This document shows, in pieces, positions 38,664 through 52,969 of a stretch of DNA of 64,000 nucleotides. The translations under genes were made by a program, and so were the position numbers. The stretch's first letter is position 1, and each line of letters opens with the position of its first letter. This DNA is from Ursus arctos. Lineage: Eukaryota; Chordata; Mammalia; Carnivora; Ursidae. The DNA is taken from NCBI RefSeq assembly GCF_023065955.2, contig NW_026622797.1:56107689-56171688 (forward strand). The letters are read 5' to 3'. The notes below the pieces were generated by a model that ran no database searches, was not told the origin of the DNA, and saw only the letters and a program-made list of their open reading frames with translations.

Positions 38664-38868
38664 GGGGTACCTCAGCGGTGCAGTCGGTTAAGTGACCAAC
38701 TCTTGATTTCGGCTTAGGTCATGATCTCAGGGTTGTGAGATCAAGCCCTGAGAGGGGCTCCTCACTCAGCAAGAAGTCTGATTTCCCTCTGCCTCTGCCC
38801 CTCCCATCCCCATGCTTTCTCCCTCTTTCTAAAATATATAAATAAATAAATCTTTTATATATATATAT
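38664..38868 (+). mobile_element. CAN-SINE
   Basis: Head 'ggggtacctcagcggtgcag', 'gtcatgatctcagggttgtg', CT-rich body, tail ATATAAATAAATAAATC and (TA)n. Flanked by tatatccatagaga on both sides. Confidence 0.92.
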
Positions 38869-39087
38869 ATATATCCATAGAGAAAATACTGGAGACTTGT
38901 AACAGGATATTAAGGTTTGTCTTTGTAGGTTGAACTTTGGCATTTTTTTCCTTTGTTTTCCTAAAATTCTATAGTTCTCATGAGTTATATGCATTATTTT
39001 TATAAGAGAAAAAGAAACTTGCTAAAATTACAGTGGTTAATATTTATAGAGAGGAAGGAGTTTCTCTTCTATTTAAGCATTAATTCT

Positions 39088-39295
39088 TTTTTTATTTTTA
39101 TTTTTTAAAATATTTTATTTATTTATTCGACAGAGATAGAGACAGCCAGCGAGAGAGGGAACACAAGCAGGGGAAGTGGGAGAGGAAGAAGTAGGTTCAT
39201 AGCAGAGGAGCCTGATGTGGGGCTCGATCCCATAACGCCGGGATCACGCCCTGAGCCGAAGGCAGACGCTTAACCGTTGTGCCACCCAGGCGCCC
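39088..39295 (-). mobile_element. Young-looking CAN-SINE with perfect target-site duplication
   Basis: Reverse orientation: 'cagccagcgagagagggaac', 'gatgtggggctcgatcccat', 'gacgcttaaccgttgtgcca', 'cccaggcgcccc'. The 19-bp target-site duplication ctatttaagcattaattct (39069-39087 and 39296-39314) is identical on both sides. Confidence 0.97.
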
Positions 39296-39649
39296 CTATT
39301 TAAGCATTAATTCTGAGCATGAATTGTTGTCAATCTCACATGTTAATAAAAAGACCATTAATTAAACAACCATTAATAAAAAGATCATTAAGTAAAAGAT
39401 TATATATATGGATGGAACTGGATTCATGATGCATTTTATCTTTTTAGCAGTACAAGAGAGTAATGTAGAATATGTTTTAATAATCTACAGTCAGATCAAA
39501 TCACAAATCAAACATAAATGCAATGGAGTGTCAGATTTTGGCATTGACCATAGGTAAACTAGATGTATTTCCAGGAATGCAAGCATTCTTATTGAGGGAA
39601 ATGGTTTCATCTGCTACAGAATTTAATGATTCAACTATTAAGGTCCTTA

Positions 39650-39835
39650 AAATAAGGATAGCAGTAAATACATACTAAGAGTTTATCACATGTTTAGTGC
39701 TTTATGAGAACAATCTATAAGACATAAAATTATACCCCAGTTTACCTATAAAAAGTCTGGAGAGGTTAAACAAATCCCCAGTGAGTGACAGATGTATGAT
39801 TTCATGACACAACCTAGGTTATGCCTTTAAACATT
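39650..39835 (-). repeat. MIR-like SINE fossil
   Basis: The plus strand shows the MIR reverse complement in decayed form: 'cacatgtttagtgctttat', 'ttataccccagtttacctat', 'ctggagaggttaaacaaatc', 'cctaggttatgccttta'. Confidence 0.5.
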
Positions 39836-42800
39836 TTGTTAAACTGCATTGTATTGACTCAACAATCTTTATATCCATTATTAATGTTGCTTTCTAATTA
39901 TTTGGTCTTTATTTAATTGTTTTTGTAATAAATTAAAATGAAGCATAAACTCATAGTGTTCTGAAAACAGTCAAGGGACCTACAAAGCAAACTAATTTAT
40001 TGTGTTACCTCTAATTAGCTGTAATTACAATATTTAATAAAGGAAACACCTACCTTTAGAGATAATCAAATCTTTTCACTGAACTCCACTAGTGCTATGG
40101 TATATACAATAGGCTAATAACAATCAAAATATTATTCAAATGCTGTCAGGAAAAATAAATTACAATTTATTGCCAACCCTGAACTATTCTTCCACTAAAA
40201 CAGATTTAATATGGAAACTGGGTAGAAGAAAGATAAATTATGTAATCATTCATAATTTAATTCCAATTAAGGTAGCATATCTTTTTCCTATAGGACACAC
40301 TCACTCATGTACGTACATACACATGCAGACACATTCACTCATCTGGAAATTTCTTTACTTATGAAACTGTTAAGGAATTTCTCTGAATAGAGGAAGAGTG
40401 CTCACCAGTATGCAAGACACATTTACCAACTGCCTCAGTCAATAATATCACAGCAAAAAGAACTTGGAATAATTTCAGAATCTGACTTCACGCCTAAGAC
40501 ATTTAGCATTAATGTTTAATCAAGTCATATTATCAAAAGCAATATTTTTGAGGAATCTATTATATTCAGTTTGCAATTATCAACACCTATGAATAAGCTC
40601 TAAAGTTTATTTTGTCCTTTTTCCAATCTATGTCAGGGTAGGGAAAGGGTATAAAAAAGAAAGGATGCTTTATGAGTTATGTTTCCTACTTGTGAATATG
40701 TGTGATGTAGTAATAAGGTCATTGAAAATATAAGGGCTGATGATCCTACATTTTGCTTGCTGCCAGGGGGAAAAACTGTTCTGTTTTGTCTTTAAATGAA
40801 AGTCTAAACATCAAAGATGGCAGCAGCAGTAAGTAATAGTAAACCTCATTTTGCTTTATGGTATAATGAAAGAACCAACTTAACTACCATATGATGTCTT
40901 TAATCAGCTCTTAATATCAAAGAACAAAGTGCTATTATTGCCATTAGCACTTTTGGAAAAGAAACAGGAAAACAAATGAACGAAAGAATATTCAGCTGAC
41001 CAAAGATGTTAATTACTTTAAAGTGCATTTGCAAAAATAAAAAATAGCTCCTCCCCCAAAAAGGCATCATGGTGCATGAAAAATCAAGAACATTAACTGC
41101 CAAGGGTATTCTGGATTAAGTACAAGTTTCACAGTATTCAGTCTGTAAAAGATAATTGTTTTTGTTGATACCCTAAAGTTGGATTCCCCCTACCCAAAAA
41201 AAAAACTCACTATGCATTATTAATAGATACTTCTTAGCCACAATGCCAATTAAGATAATTTTCTCAAAGAATTTACAAAGCAGAGAAACTGGCTTTTGTT
41301 TGTACATTTGTTTTAGAAATACCAAATGATGCTTTTATGTCACAATTTCTATAGAAGAAGAGGAATTTTCATTTTAATTTTTATCTGAGAAATAAAACAT
41401 TACAAGTTTTAAGTAAGAATTTTTATATTTATCTAAGCCTACATTTTTATATACAAAAAATATGCCTTTCTCAAATCCCATTCAAATTGTTGCCTACCCA
41501 GTGGCTATAAACTCTTATAGTGACAACTATTATCCATTATCCAGTACTTGACATGCCAGCTCAACATTGCTATATTAACAGACTTTTCGAGTTTTCTCAC
41601 TCCCTGTGGGGCCCTCTCTCCTAAGATTGATGAGGTGCAATGTTGTGTTTGAGCTGCCATGCTGACTTGACAAACAGCAAGAGTGGTCCCTGCACAGAGT
41701 GGAGGAGGGAAGGCAAAAGAGAGACAGAACCACAGTGTATCCTGGAATGACAACAGCCTCATGCACTTGCCTTTCAAGGCAATTAAAACATTGTTTCTCA
41801 GATTTTACAGTTCAGTCAAACACAAAACTTCTTTCTTCTATTAAAGTCCCCCAAAGCTTCATTGGTACATATTGAAAATTAGAGAGGGATTCAACTTTTG
41901 TCCCTCAGACATTTTAGAGAAGCTAAGATAAAAGTTGCTTCTCTTTCCAAGTTTAAATACGTTGAAACTCTAATCACTTCTTATAATTCCCCAAATGGTG
42001 TTATCGCTTACTTTTTAACTATTGAATTCACTCTGGCAGAGCTAAGGTAATAAAACCCATCATAGTCTAATTTTCAGACAGCTTGATAGAACCAATGTTC
42101 TTAGTATAGATAAAGTGTAATGAAGCACTTTCTTTCCCATAGGAAAGTCTTCTACTCATATGCTTTGATGCCAACTAGCCTTCACATCTGCTGTTTCACC
42201 ATTGATAGCTGTAACTTGGCATGCTAAACTAGTGTCTGATGAAGCAGCTTTACTCAAAGGCACCATTTTATTTCTTGCAATGGGAACATAGTAAAATGGT
42301 GTTGGTTTCCTGTAGGCCTTATGCAAATCCCTGTAATAAACTTAGGATCAGGCCTCACATACAATAAATTGTGTGTTAGATGAGAATGGGGGAGGGAGAC
42401 AATCTCCTTGGGTGAAAATAACCCCCTTGCTATGCCAATAAATTTTAAAATGCATTATAAAGAATTATTTTAAACATTCATTTCAAGACCAAGATACTAA
42501 AAATATATATAATAATTTTAAAATGCCAACCTTATTTAATTAAATAAAATATTGCTACTTAACTTAATGTCAACATTAATCCATTACCCATAACCAATAT
42601 CTTAAAACCATTAATGAAGAAAAAAAGTATTTGGGAGGAAAAGAGAAATGGTACGGCTACAAAAATCTTTGCTGAGATATTTCTTTAAGATTTCCAGAAA
42701 AGCTGTTTAATTAAAAATGAAGAAAACATCAACTTGGACAGATGAAAATTTCAGGAACAGTATTAATCACTAATCTAAACTGACTGCCCAGATACACTGG

Positions 42801-43924
42801 TGTTCAATCACATAAAGATTTCAGGTTTTGTTTTATTCATTGAAGCATGCAGAAAAATCAAAACAATAAACCAGATTATACACAAACTTGAAACATGAAA
42901 TAAAAAATTCAAAATAAAATTTCTATTGATACTACATAATCATTGAATTATTACTTTATTAGTAACTTTCAAGCAAGTTAGCAAGAACAGTTTTTGGCTT
43001 GGAAGCTCAAGTATATCTGGTTTTCCTTTACCCACATTAGAGCAGAATGCCATGTTTGAGGAACATTTGGTTTCAGCTTGGATATGCAAAGGGATAATGA
43101 GGAATTCCGAAGTAAACACACAAAAAATATATCAATTTCAATTTGTCCCCATCAGTTAATATAAGTGCATTTTTTTTTCCATAAGGAAAGAGTAGCAGTA
43201 GTTCACCAAATATTATAGAATAGTACACTAAGCTCAGGAAACAAAACTACATGAGCCCAAATCTTGCACTGCTGGGCGGAATCTAACTCGATATATAACT
43301 ATAGAGTAAGGTACTTCATTTCTTCTTAATCTGGTCCCCATAAGGTAAACACAAAAGTCACATGTACAATCCTTCCAAGACTTTAATATGCCTGCTTATG
43401 GGTCTCTAATTTCTCCTCCCTCCCCCATGGTAGAAGAACCTGCAATAAAGGCTTACAAAGAAAAGTTTCCAGTCCCTAGATCCCATAGAATAGAAATTTT
43501 CTCAACTTTTACTCAGAGACACAAACAAAAGTCAGGTTTTACCCTCCCTCTCCATAATTCCCAGATAAAGGAGAAAGCTCCAGTTGTTTTCATCCTACTA
43601 CATGGCAATTCTCATGCCCACCAACTGGAAACTTCCAGGAATGGTGTCAGAAATGAAGACGTAATTAGATTATTTACTCTCAGCAGATCTCTTTTGAAAA
43701 AGGCTTTAAACACAACCCAGGTAAACAATCTGAAAGGAGTAAGAGTATCGTCAACAGATTTATCATCTTTTCACTCTTCTGTCTGATGTTTTGTGAGGTC
43801 TGGGTTTCAGAAAGAAGAATGCCCAAATTAATATGAAAGGAGCAGAAGCAAATACAAACAGTTACTTATTAACCACTGATGCCAATAATGAAGGGATTAT
43901 TTATGTTTCAAATTAATTTAACTC
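39836..43924. other. Long SINE-free intron stretch
   Basis: About 4 kb without a recognisable repeat or gene. The plus-strand frame 43388-43786 (132 codons) is the longest frame here not made by a SINE or an exon. It has no domain, signal or known relative that I can see, and chance is a sufficient explanation. The minus-strand frame 41505-41777 is also unrecognised. Confidence 0.5.
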
Positions 43925-44102
43925 TTCCTGCACATTGGAATCACCAGAAGAGGTTATAAAAAAACTCAGATGTCCAGAATCCCACCTGAAGATATTTTTA
44001 ATTACTTAGCCTAGAGAGGGACCTGAGCCTCCGTGTTCTCAAAAAGCCCCCAAATGATTCTAATGTTCTAATGTACAGACAGGTAGAGACTACTGATTGA
44101 AA
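43925..44102 (+). repeat. MER5A-like hAT DNA transposon fossil
   Basis: 'tgcacattggaatcaccaga', 'ctcagatgtccagaatccca', 'gagcctccgtgttctcaaaa', 'ccaaatgattctaatgttct' and 'actactgattgaaac' follow MER5 from one end to the other, including the near-palindromic ends. Confidence 0.72.
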
Positions 44103-45049
44103 CAAATGGATATTTTAAAGATTTTTAAAACTTAGTGAATGATATACCCAAATAAGACAAAATAATGGCTCTATCCCTTGAAAAAGACAACTGATGTAAA
44201 AATCAAGGCTATCTTCCTACTTGCCAGAGTAATGAGATTGCCTATCACAGATAAGAGCATATTCCCACGTAGCATCCATGCCATCCAGTCCCACTGGCTG
44301 CAGCTCACCTACATCTACCATTTTGATGGATAAAACACTGGTCCCATAAGTTGAAGTAGTGCTTTAATGGGGGATCCTGATAAAATAGCATCACTAACTT
44401 TGCTGGGCTATGATCCAGAATTTATGATGTATACTTAGGGACGTACAACCTATCAACAAATAAAAAACTTTAGTCGCATAATTTTGATGCCAATATACAC
44501 ATGTTCATATCAATACTCCGTTTTTAAACTAGTTTTTAGGCACAGAGACAATATCCCCCAGATGAGACCCAAAGCTGAAATTTGAGATCTAAATTATTGA
44601 GGAGAAAAGGGCAGTGTCATTACTAAGCATAAATTGACCCCAAATAAATAAAAATGACTTCAAAGCAAAACTTTGTGGCAAGTTAGACACGGCAACTCTT
44701 ATACAAGCAAGTAATTAAGAAAGAATCCCAGTGCTTACTGAGGTAGCATAATGAATTTCTAATTATTATATTGTCAAAGAGTTCCTCCCGGATATGTGGT
44801 GGAAAATGATTAGAAAACATATAATAGTAAATTGTGTACACGATGAAAGACATATCCAATTAGTATCCATGAACAGACAGTTAGTGAACACTTTCTTTGT
44901 GATGACCGTACTTAACTGGGAATTTGCTACATAGAATATGAAAGGCATTTAAAGAATAAGTTCTGGAGATCTAATGCACATCATCGTGATTATAGTAATA
45001 AACTTTAAAGTCACGGAGAGACTAGATTTTAATTGTTCTCACTACTAAA
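44103..45049. other. Intron, nothing recognised
   Basis: AT-rich sequence without supported features. Confidence 0.5.
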
Positions 45050-45189
45050 AGGAAATGATAATTATGTGATGTGATGGAGGGCTTAGCTACTGTTACATAA
45101 TCATATTACAATATATAAACTAATCAAATCAACATGTACCCCTTACACTTACACAAGTTGATGTCAATTATATCTCAATAAAAAAACAA
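45050..45189 (+). mobile_element. L1 3' end fragment
   Basis: 'gtgatgtgatggagggctta', 'catattacaatatataaact', 'aatcaaatcaacatgtaccc' and 'gtcaattatatctcaataaa' are the 3' end of an older L1, closing in a short A-rich tail. Confidence 0.78.
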
Positions 45190-45683
45190 AGTGAATTCAA
45201 AAGTCATTTCAGATTATCTTTCCCATCTTTGTAAACTGCTTTAGGTCAATTTTATGCATACACAAATTCAAAATGTTTTACCACCAATATAGTACGAGGA
45301 AACTAAACACTCATTTTGTAAAACCCTTTTTCAATGTGAAAAGTAACTATAGACGCCACTTTGAAAATTTACTTCTCCAATGTGTAAATCTCCTTCTAGT
45401 AAATATATTATACTTTCATGACTAACCGCTGCTCTAAATAAAAACAACAAACAAAAATTATGTTTTGCAGAAATAAAGAAAAATATGAGAAATGTCTAAT
45501 GAATGGTATATGTTTCTAAATCCATTTATTAAGTATATGCAGTAAACTGCCATTTTTTAACATTCTATCTCTCAACTCAAAAATTACTTATGTTCTTTTG
45601 GCATTTAAGAAGCAAAAATCACTCAAGCTTTCAAAAAATCATTACAGGCATGCCACACAAGCAATTCAGGCTTAAAAACCTTT

Positions 45684-45961
45684 ACTGTCACCCTAGCATA
45701 ATTTAACTTCAGAAGACCATTGAACTGATAAGCTCAGAATAAGTAGCAGATCATAAAGAACATGTGACAGCTATAACTGCCCCAATGGCTTACAGCAAAT
45801 GTTTTAGAAATTTAATATGATCAAACAGTTGAGGGCATGTGGGTTAGCCAAAATGACTAATGCACTTAGCTCTTCTGAGTAAGGATGGTTATGCCATGAT
45901 ATCTTTAGCTGTTACTTTTATCGTTGATACTATCAGTCCCTTGGTTATTGCTTTCATAATT
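45684..45961 (+). repeat. Direct duplication, copy A
   Basis: This 278-bp segment is repeated at 47167-47449 in the same orientation. Both run from actgtca to ggttattgctttcataatt. Long identical stretches include 'cacttagctcttctgagtaa' and 'ggatggttatgccatgatat'. By eye roughly a tenth of positions differ. Confidence 0.93.
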
Positions 45962-46098
45962 AATAAGTCACTTGACCTCTCCATGGCCCAGTTTCGTCAT
46001 CTGTTAAATGAGAATAATGATAATTGCTTCCTACCTTCCTTAGGGGTTGAGGTAGAGATTAATGAGCTGGCATTTAGAATGTACTTTGAGTTCTCCTA
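45962..46098 (+). repeat. MIR SINE fossil
   Basis: 'gtcacttgacctctccatgg', 'cccagtttcgtcatctgtta', 'aatgagaataatgataattg' and 'ttgaggtagagattaatgag' match the MIR core. It begins exactly where duplication copy A stops. Confidence 0.78.
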
Positions 46099-46424
46099 AA
46101 GAGGGAGACTATGCACAAAGAAAAACAAAACAAAACACTCTCTCTGGCTAATTACCAAAAGATAAAACTTTCCCTCCAGATGGATTAATCCACTTGCTTG
46201 CATTCCTAACACTATAACGTCTACTTCCAAATAAACTGAAATTTAACCAAAGTTAAAATGGAAATGCCATAGAGAGCTACATATTTTGAAAACACTTTTT
46301 TAGTTCTCTACAGATTAGCAAACTTCAGAAGATAATCACACATTCTCCCTAAAACCCTTTGTCATGGGTTTTCCATTACTGAATGCAGTACTCACTGTGC
46401 CAAGGGACTACTGTACAGAACTGG

Positions 46425-46444
46425 TAAAAAAAAAAAAAAAAAAA
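46425..46444 (+). repeat. Poly-A tract
   Basis: About 20 A residues with no recognisable SINE or retrocopy upstream. Confidence 0.9.
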
Positions 46445-47166
46445 GGTGAGTTGCTGCCATAAAGAGAAACTAAATATGTGACACTGATTTAGGGTCACAT
46501 AGTAGATTGCAATGAAATTATTAGAAGAAAATGGGGAAATGGGAATCTGTAAATATAGGGGGAAATAATATTTTTAAAGTGTGCCTTAGAGTAAGTTGGA
46601 AGATTGAAATGCACTAATAATATTTTGGACTTAGCCAAAGAAATTCTAGACAAAATGACAAAATATTCAAGGTATCGGCTAGTTACTTTTAGCTACATAA
46701 GACAAGGTGGTACAAGAAAGATATAGAATATTAACAATCATAAGAAGAACAACAAAGAGAAGGAAGTGGAGAAATAATTTAAAAGAACTGGGCTGTTTGC
46801 AAACAGTACCTAGAGGTGTTACAGTAGAGTTAGAATTTGCATGGTTGGGTAATTTTAAGTGTTCCTAATCTTCAATGTCTCAAGTCAGTAAAAGTTCTCT
46901 AGATTGTTACAACATGGCACCAGTCTTGAATTAAAGAACAAATTAAGCATATTGCTTGAGGTGCTTCGTTAAGACCTCTGAAAAAGTTAAGGCCATTCCT
47001 TGTAGATTTTTTCCTCCAGTAAAGAGCTTCTATCCAACAATCAGTCTAGAGAGAGGCACATTTTAAAAAGAACTGTGGGTGTAATTTTTAGATTATAAGT
47101 GGACTCAACTGGATATATTTAAAGGCCACGAATGTTTAGCAGAAATGATATTGGCAAAAGAAAAGC
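46445..47166. other. Intron, nothing recognised
   Basis: AT-rich sequence between the poly-A tract and duplication copy B. No supported features. Confidence 0.5.
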
Positions 47167-47449
47167 ACTGTCATCCTGGTGTAAAAGAATTTAATTTAAG
47201 AAGACCAATGAACTGATAAACTCAGAATAAGGAGCAGATCATAAAAAACACATGATAGCTATATCTGTCCCAATGGCTTAAACCAGATGTTTTATAAATT
47301 TAATATGATCAAACAGTTGAGGTCATGTGGGTAAGCCAAAATGACTACTGCACTTAGCTCTTCTGAGTAAGGATGGTTATGCCATGATATCTTTAGCTGT
47401 TACTTTTATTGTTGATACTACAAATCCCTTGGTTATTGCTTTCATAATT
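47167..47449 (+). repeat. Direct duplication, copy B
   Basis: Second copy of the 45684-45961 segment. It stops at the same point (ttcataatt) but is followed by 'ctgttcaaaatgtactaaag' and not by the MIR that follows copy A. Confidence 0.93.
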
Positions 47450-47639
47450 CTGTTCAAAATGTACTAAAGTCTCTGGGCTTCCAAGTTTCCAGAAATAGGA
47501 CTGCTGACTTGTAAGCTAAATAAAGGTTTATATTACATGTTGCTAAGAGTTTTTCATTGTTTGTTAAGCAATGTCGTTGTGGCAATCAGTAACTAATAAA
47601 GTCCAAACCATATGCAAAGCCTACGCAGGGAATTAGAGT

Positions 47640-48310
47640 TCCAATTGTGAATGGTACAGGTTTAATCCCTGCCTCCCTACTAGTGTAGAAACAGATGAAC
47701 CAAGCAGACAGCTTCAGTTGAAAATTTAATGAGAACTGAAGTAAAAAGTGCTCAGAGAACAGAAAGGAGGATTACCTTACCTGAACTGGGTAGATTCAGG
47801 TATGGAAAGGATCAGGAAGATTTGCCTGAGATAAGTGAAGTATAAATTAGAATTTAAGGAATAAAGAGAATCTAACCAATTATGTTGACAGGAAGGGACA
47901 AGGATGAAAAAAAATGCATTACAGGCATTGGAGAAGCAGGTGCATGACACGCTTGTGGCACAACCTGGGCTAACAACTCAACAGTTTGGCTCTAGTTTCA
48001 AGTGTGAGAGCAGGTGGCTATGAAATAGAAGTCAGTTCATGAGGTGTCTTGTAAACGCACCAAGGAGCTAGGCTTATATCCTAAAGCAAAGGGGAGAGGG
48101 TAATTTTGGAGGACTTTAAGTCACTCCTGTAGCACCAGAGAGAACAAAAGGGACAAAATTGGGAAAAAGAAAAGTTAAATGGTTCTACAAGACCTGGTCA
48201 GAGATGACTAATCTTCTGAACCAGGACAGCAGTAAAGGAAATAGATCCGGAAGATAGAATGGACAGGTGTAGGGATGTGCCTGGAGATGTAGGCTGTATT
48301 CTAAGCTTTA
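47640..48310 (-). repeat. Ancient LINE (L2-like) remnant, reverse orientation
   Basis: The plus strand is purine-rich, with 'gtgtcttgtaaacgcaccaa', 'cttatatcctaaagcaaagg' and 'ggaggactttaagtcactcc', which read like the reverse complement of the C/T-rich ancient LINE seen at 59.2-60.6 kb. The assignment is from phrase pattern only. Confidence 0.4.
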
Positions 48311-48859
48311 ACACAATTCTTACCACATAAGAGATGATCGGTAAGTATTTCTTGAATAAAACTTGGTATCTTACAAATGAACAACCATATGATGTAACTG
48401 AGAACATAAGATGCGTGGCACCGCTGGCTAACGTAGGACTTCGTGATCATTGGGTTAAAAGAAAGTTAAAATTAAGGATAAACATTTTTATATTAAATAT
48501 TTTTATAGTTCCCTTTACCTATGACTTGAATAAATTCTCCAAATAATTGCTACATGTACCTCAATATACCATTTCAAAATACACAGTCTAGAAAAGAGCT
48601 TTCATAGTTTCTTTTTATTTCACTTACAAATTACATCTTCTTCACGACAACAATAATCAGAAGACCGAAGAAATTTCAATTAGATAAACATGATGTGATC
48701 TCTTGTAAAATCTAGTTTGAAATAATTTATCCTACTGTGGGTCATAGAAACATAATTGACTTGACTATGTTTAAAATCATCCTAAATTCTGAATATTTTT
48801 AATTAGCCATGTATTCTACTAGTGCTAATATATACCATCTGTCAAGCTTTAACTAGATG

Positions 48860-49045
48860 GTTAGCATATCATGTAGAGCTTTCATTTAATATTCAACAAA
48901 TACCGTGAGAACGGTCCTGTTAGTCATTCCAATTTAGAGATGAGGAGTCAGAGGTTTACAAAGAACAGTATCTTATCAAAACACAGCCAATAGGTGGTGG
49001 AGCCAGGAATTAAGCCCCAGTTCTTATGATTCCAGTTTTTTTCAT
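48860..49045 (-). repeat. MIR SINE fossil
   Basis: The plus strand shows 'catttaatattcaacaaata', 'ccaatttagagatgaggagt', 'cacagccaataggtggtgga' and 'gccaggaattaagccccagt', the MIR reverse complement. Confidence 0.7.
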
Positions 49046-51539
49046 TAGTAACAACTATTCTAAATTGTAGCCTCTATGGTTTTGGAAGTATTAAGTGATT
49101 TACATTAGCTATTTGCTACTATTTAAACATCCTTTAAATATGTGGCAGAACTTTTTTTTAATAATCGTAAAAGAGAACATGTAACTCCTTTGATATCACC
49201 TTTTTTGGAAGAACAGACTGTCTGAGTATATGCAACAAGCCAGAGATGTCGGTAGACCAAACCCAGAGGCAGAATTTGTAGAAGTTGGAAAACCTGAGTC
49301 ATGGGTTGATTCAGCATTATTTTGTAAAACATATGACTCACTTTGAAAATCCAGAGAGTCTCAAAAGAAACTATCACACTTATAGGCTCTAGCTGAGTTA
49401 TTTTTGAACATGTAATCTATATGTATTCATTCTTCTAATCTTTATACTTCAGGGAGAAAAGAATGTGCTTGTTACTTGGTAATATTCTGTATAGCGTTCA
49501 GCCCTGGGGTGAGATTTCAGCTGTACTACACCATGTTCCCAGATTTCCAAGAAGGAGGTTTTGACAACTCCTTTATTGTTTTTCAATAAAATCCCTGGGC
49601 CTTCGGTTATTTTATCATTTAAATATGATTAAGAACCTATTGGTGATATCATACAGTTTAAAATTTTTTACATGGACTAACACCGAAGAACTACCATCCT
49701 GCTCAATTTTGAATTATTTTACCAGTCATGGCTTTACATTTATCCTTGGGAAGAATGTATGTGGAGTGTAATGTATATAAAAGAAAAGAAGAAAGAACTC
49801 TTCTGGAAGACAATATACATGTAAGCTCTATAAACAAAGTCAAGCATGTTTTTTGGAAAAAGAATCATTTAACGTCGTGGAATGGCATGACTCTGGGTTT
49901 TTGCAATACTGAGGACTTACCCCTTTAAGACCCAGGTATCTCGAGCCAGCTCTTCTTGCTTGTAGTAACAAAACTATACTATTCTTAAAAATAATTTTCT
50001 GGAACTGAGCATTCCAGAACAATTAACTAACAGCAGGGTCTTGTTGAATTTGTAAAAACAAGATGGAAATTCCTTTAGAAATCAAAGCCTTAAGGGTACT
50101 TCCTAGAGTGTTTGTATGCATTGCTGTTAATTAAGAAATAAAAGAACAGTATCAAATGTAAATAGAATACACACACCACTCCCTGGTTCATTGCAGAGTT
50201 GCAAAACAAGCATGCAATTACTTCAATTCCAGATTGCTAGGGAATATTTTTTTTTAATTTTATACCCATGGCTGGTATAAGTGTATAGTTTAACAAGCTA
50301 AAATATGAGGCTGAAATTAGTATCATTGAGGGGTACACTAAAATAAGTAAAGAAAAATCAACATCTAATGATTCTTTTAAAAATCTTTTTTTCTAATTTC
50401 AACAGTAAGAATTCAGTATGTGATCAAGTCATCAACATAAGGTAGTTGTCAACTTCGTGATTATCACTGTGTGATTTTTATTGTGACTAGTGTAGATTCC
50501 AGAAGGGCTTAATTCTACAGAAAGAAAGTCTGTGCTGTTGGAAACAGAAAATTGTTCTATGTCAACTTTCTCTTGGTGCTAGAGGTAACCCTGCATGTGA
50601 GAGTGAAAACAAGAGATGAAAGAGGGAGAAGAAAAGTCAGTAGCAAGAAGATGTGAAAGTAGGGAAAAATGACACTAACACTGCAGAGTAATTGAACTAA
50701 AAAAATTTTAAATTAAAAAAAATTAAAATTAAAAAATTTAAAAAAGAAAGAAGTGAAAATTGAAAAGACTGAAAAGACAAAAAAGGGAGAAAGTAAGCCT
50801 AAAGATAAGAAAAAAATAATTTTTTTCAAATTGATTTTCCAGAGATAAACCTTGCTCATAGTATAAAAGAGCTTCGAAACTTAAGATATTTGAGTCTTCC
50901 GGAAAATAATAATGAAATGAAAACTCTGATGTATTTTTGAAACAGATTTACCCAACTTCTGGTATCAAATTACTTGCTTTGGACACTTTGTGTTATTTTA
51001 CAAACTCTTCTTCAAAAGTCTCAATACTGTAATAATTTTAATGCAACATATATTCACTCCCTACAAAGTTATTGACACTGACAACGTGCATTTAGCATTT
51101 TCAACAGCTGATTTCCTTTTGAAAACAAAAAAGCTATATAAGAAAAGCTATCTCTATAAATTCTAAGTATCCAATTGGGGAAAAATTGATCAATTCCAAT
51201 TAATATAGTCAAATAGCATTGTACTGATCACAATACTTGGCTCATGTTTGGTTATTCAATAAATGTGATTAAATAACAATGATTTTCTATCTAAGTGTAA
51301 AATATACATTCAACTTCTCATCTAACCATTTGAGAAATTCACTTTGAAAATAATTAAATGTTAAGAATTACATAGATTTGATTAAACACTCAATCTATCT
51401 CATTCTTTGGATATTCAGTGTCCTCCAGAACTCTAAAATAAAAGCTGATTTAGTTTTGTAAAAATTTTTACAATGAAAACTACATAATTATTTGGCAAAG
51501 TTGCTGTTTTAAGTCACATAAAACCCAGTCCTATGATTG
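49046..51539. other. Intron with an A/T low-complexity patch
   Basis: Apparently single-copy AT-rich sequence. The A/T-only stretch 50700-50745 is low complexity. No gene or repeat is recognised. Confidence 0.5.
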
Positions 51540-51680
51540 TTGATTTAGTCCTCCGTGTGTCCAACTAAACTATAATCTCCTTGAAAGTGAGAAGTAGATA
51601 TTATTTGCTCTAGATTACCAACGTTCAGTGCAATTTCCGGTACTCAATAGGTACTTGATGAATGTTTGATGAAAGAATTT
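51540..51680 (+). repeat. L2 LINE 3'-end fossil
   Basis: 'ctataatctccttgaaagtg', 'gtactcaataggtacttgat' and 'gaatgtttgatgaaagaa' match the last part of L2 (ctgtgagctccttgag..gctcaataaatgtttgttgaatgaa). Confidence 0.58.
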
Positions 51681-52969
<1,289 letters not shown>

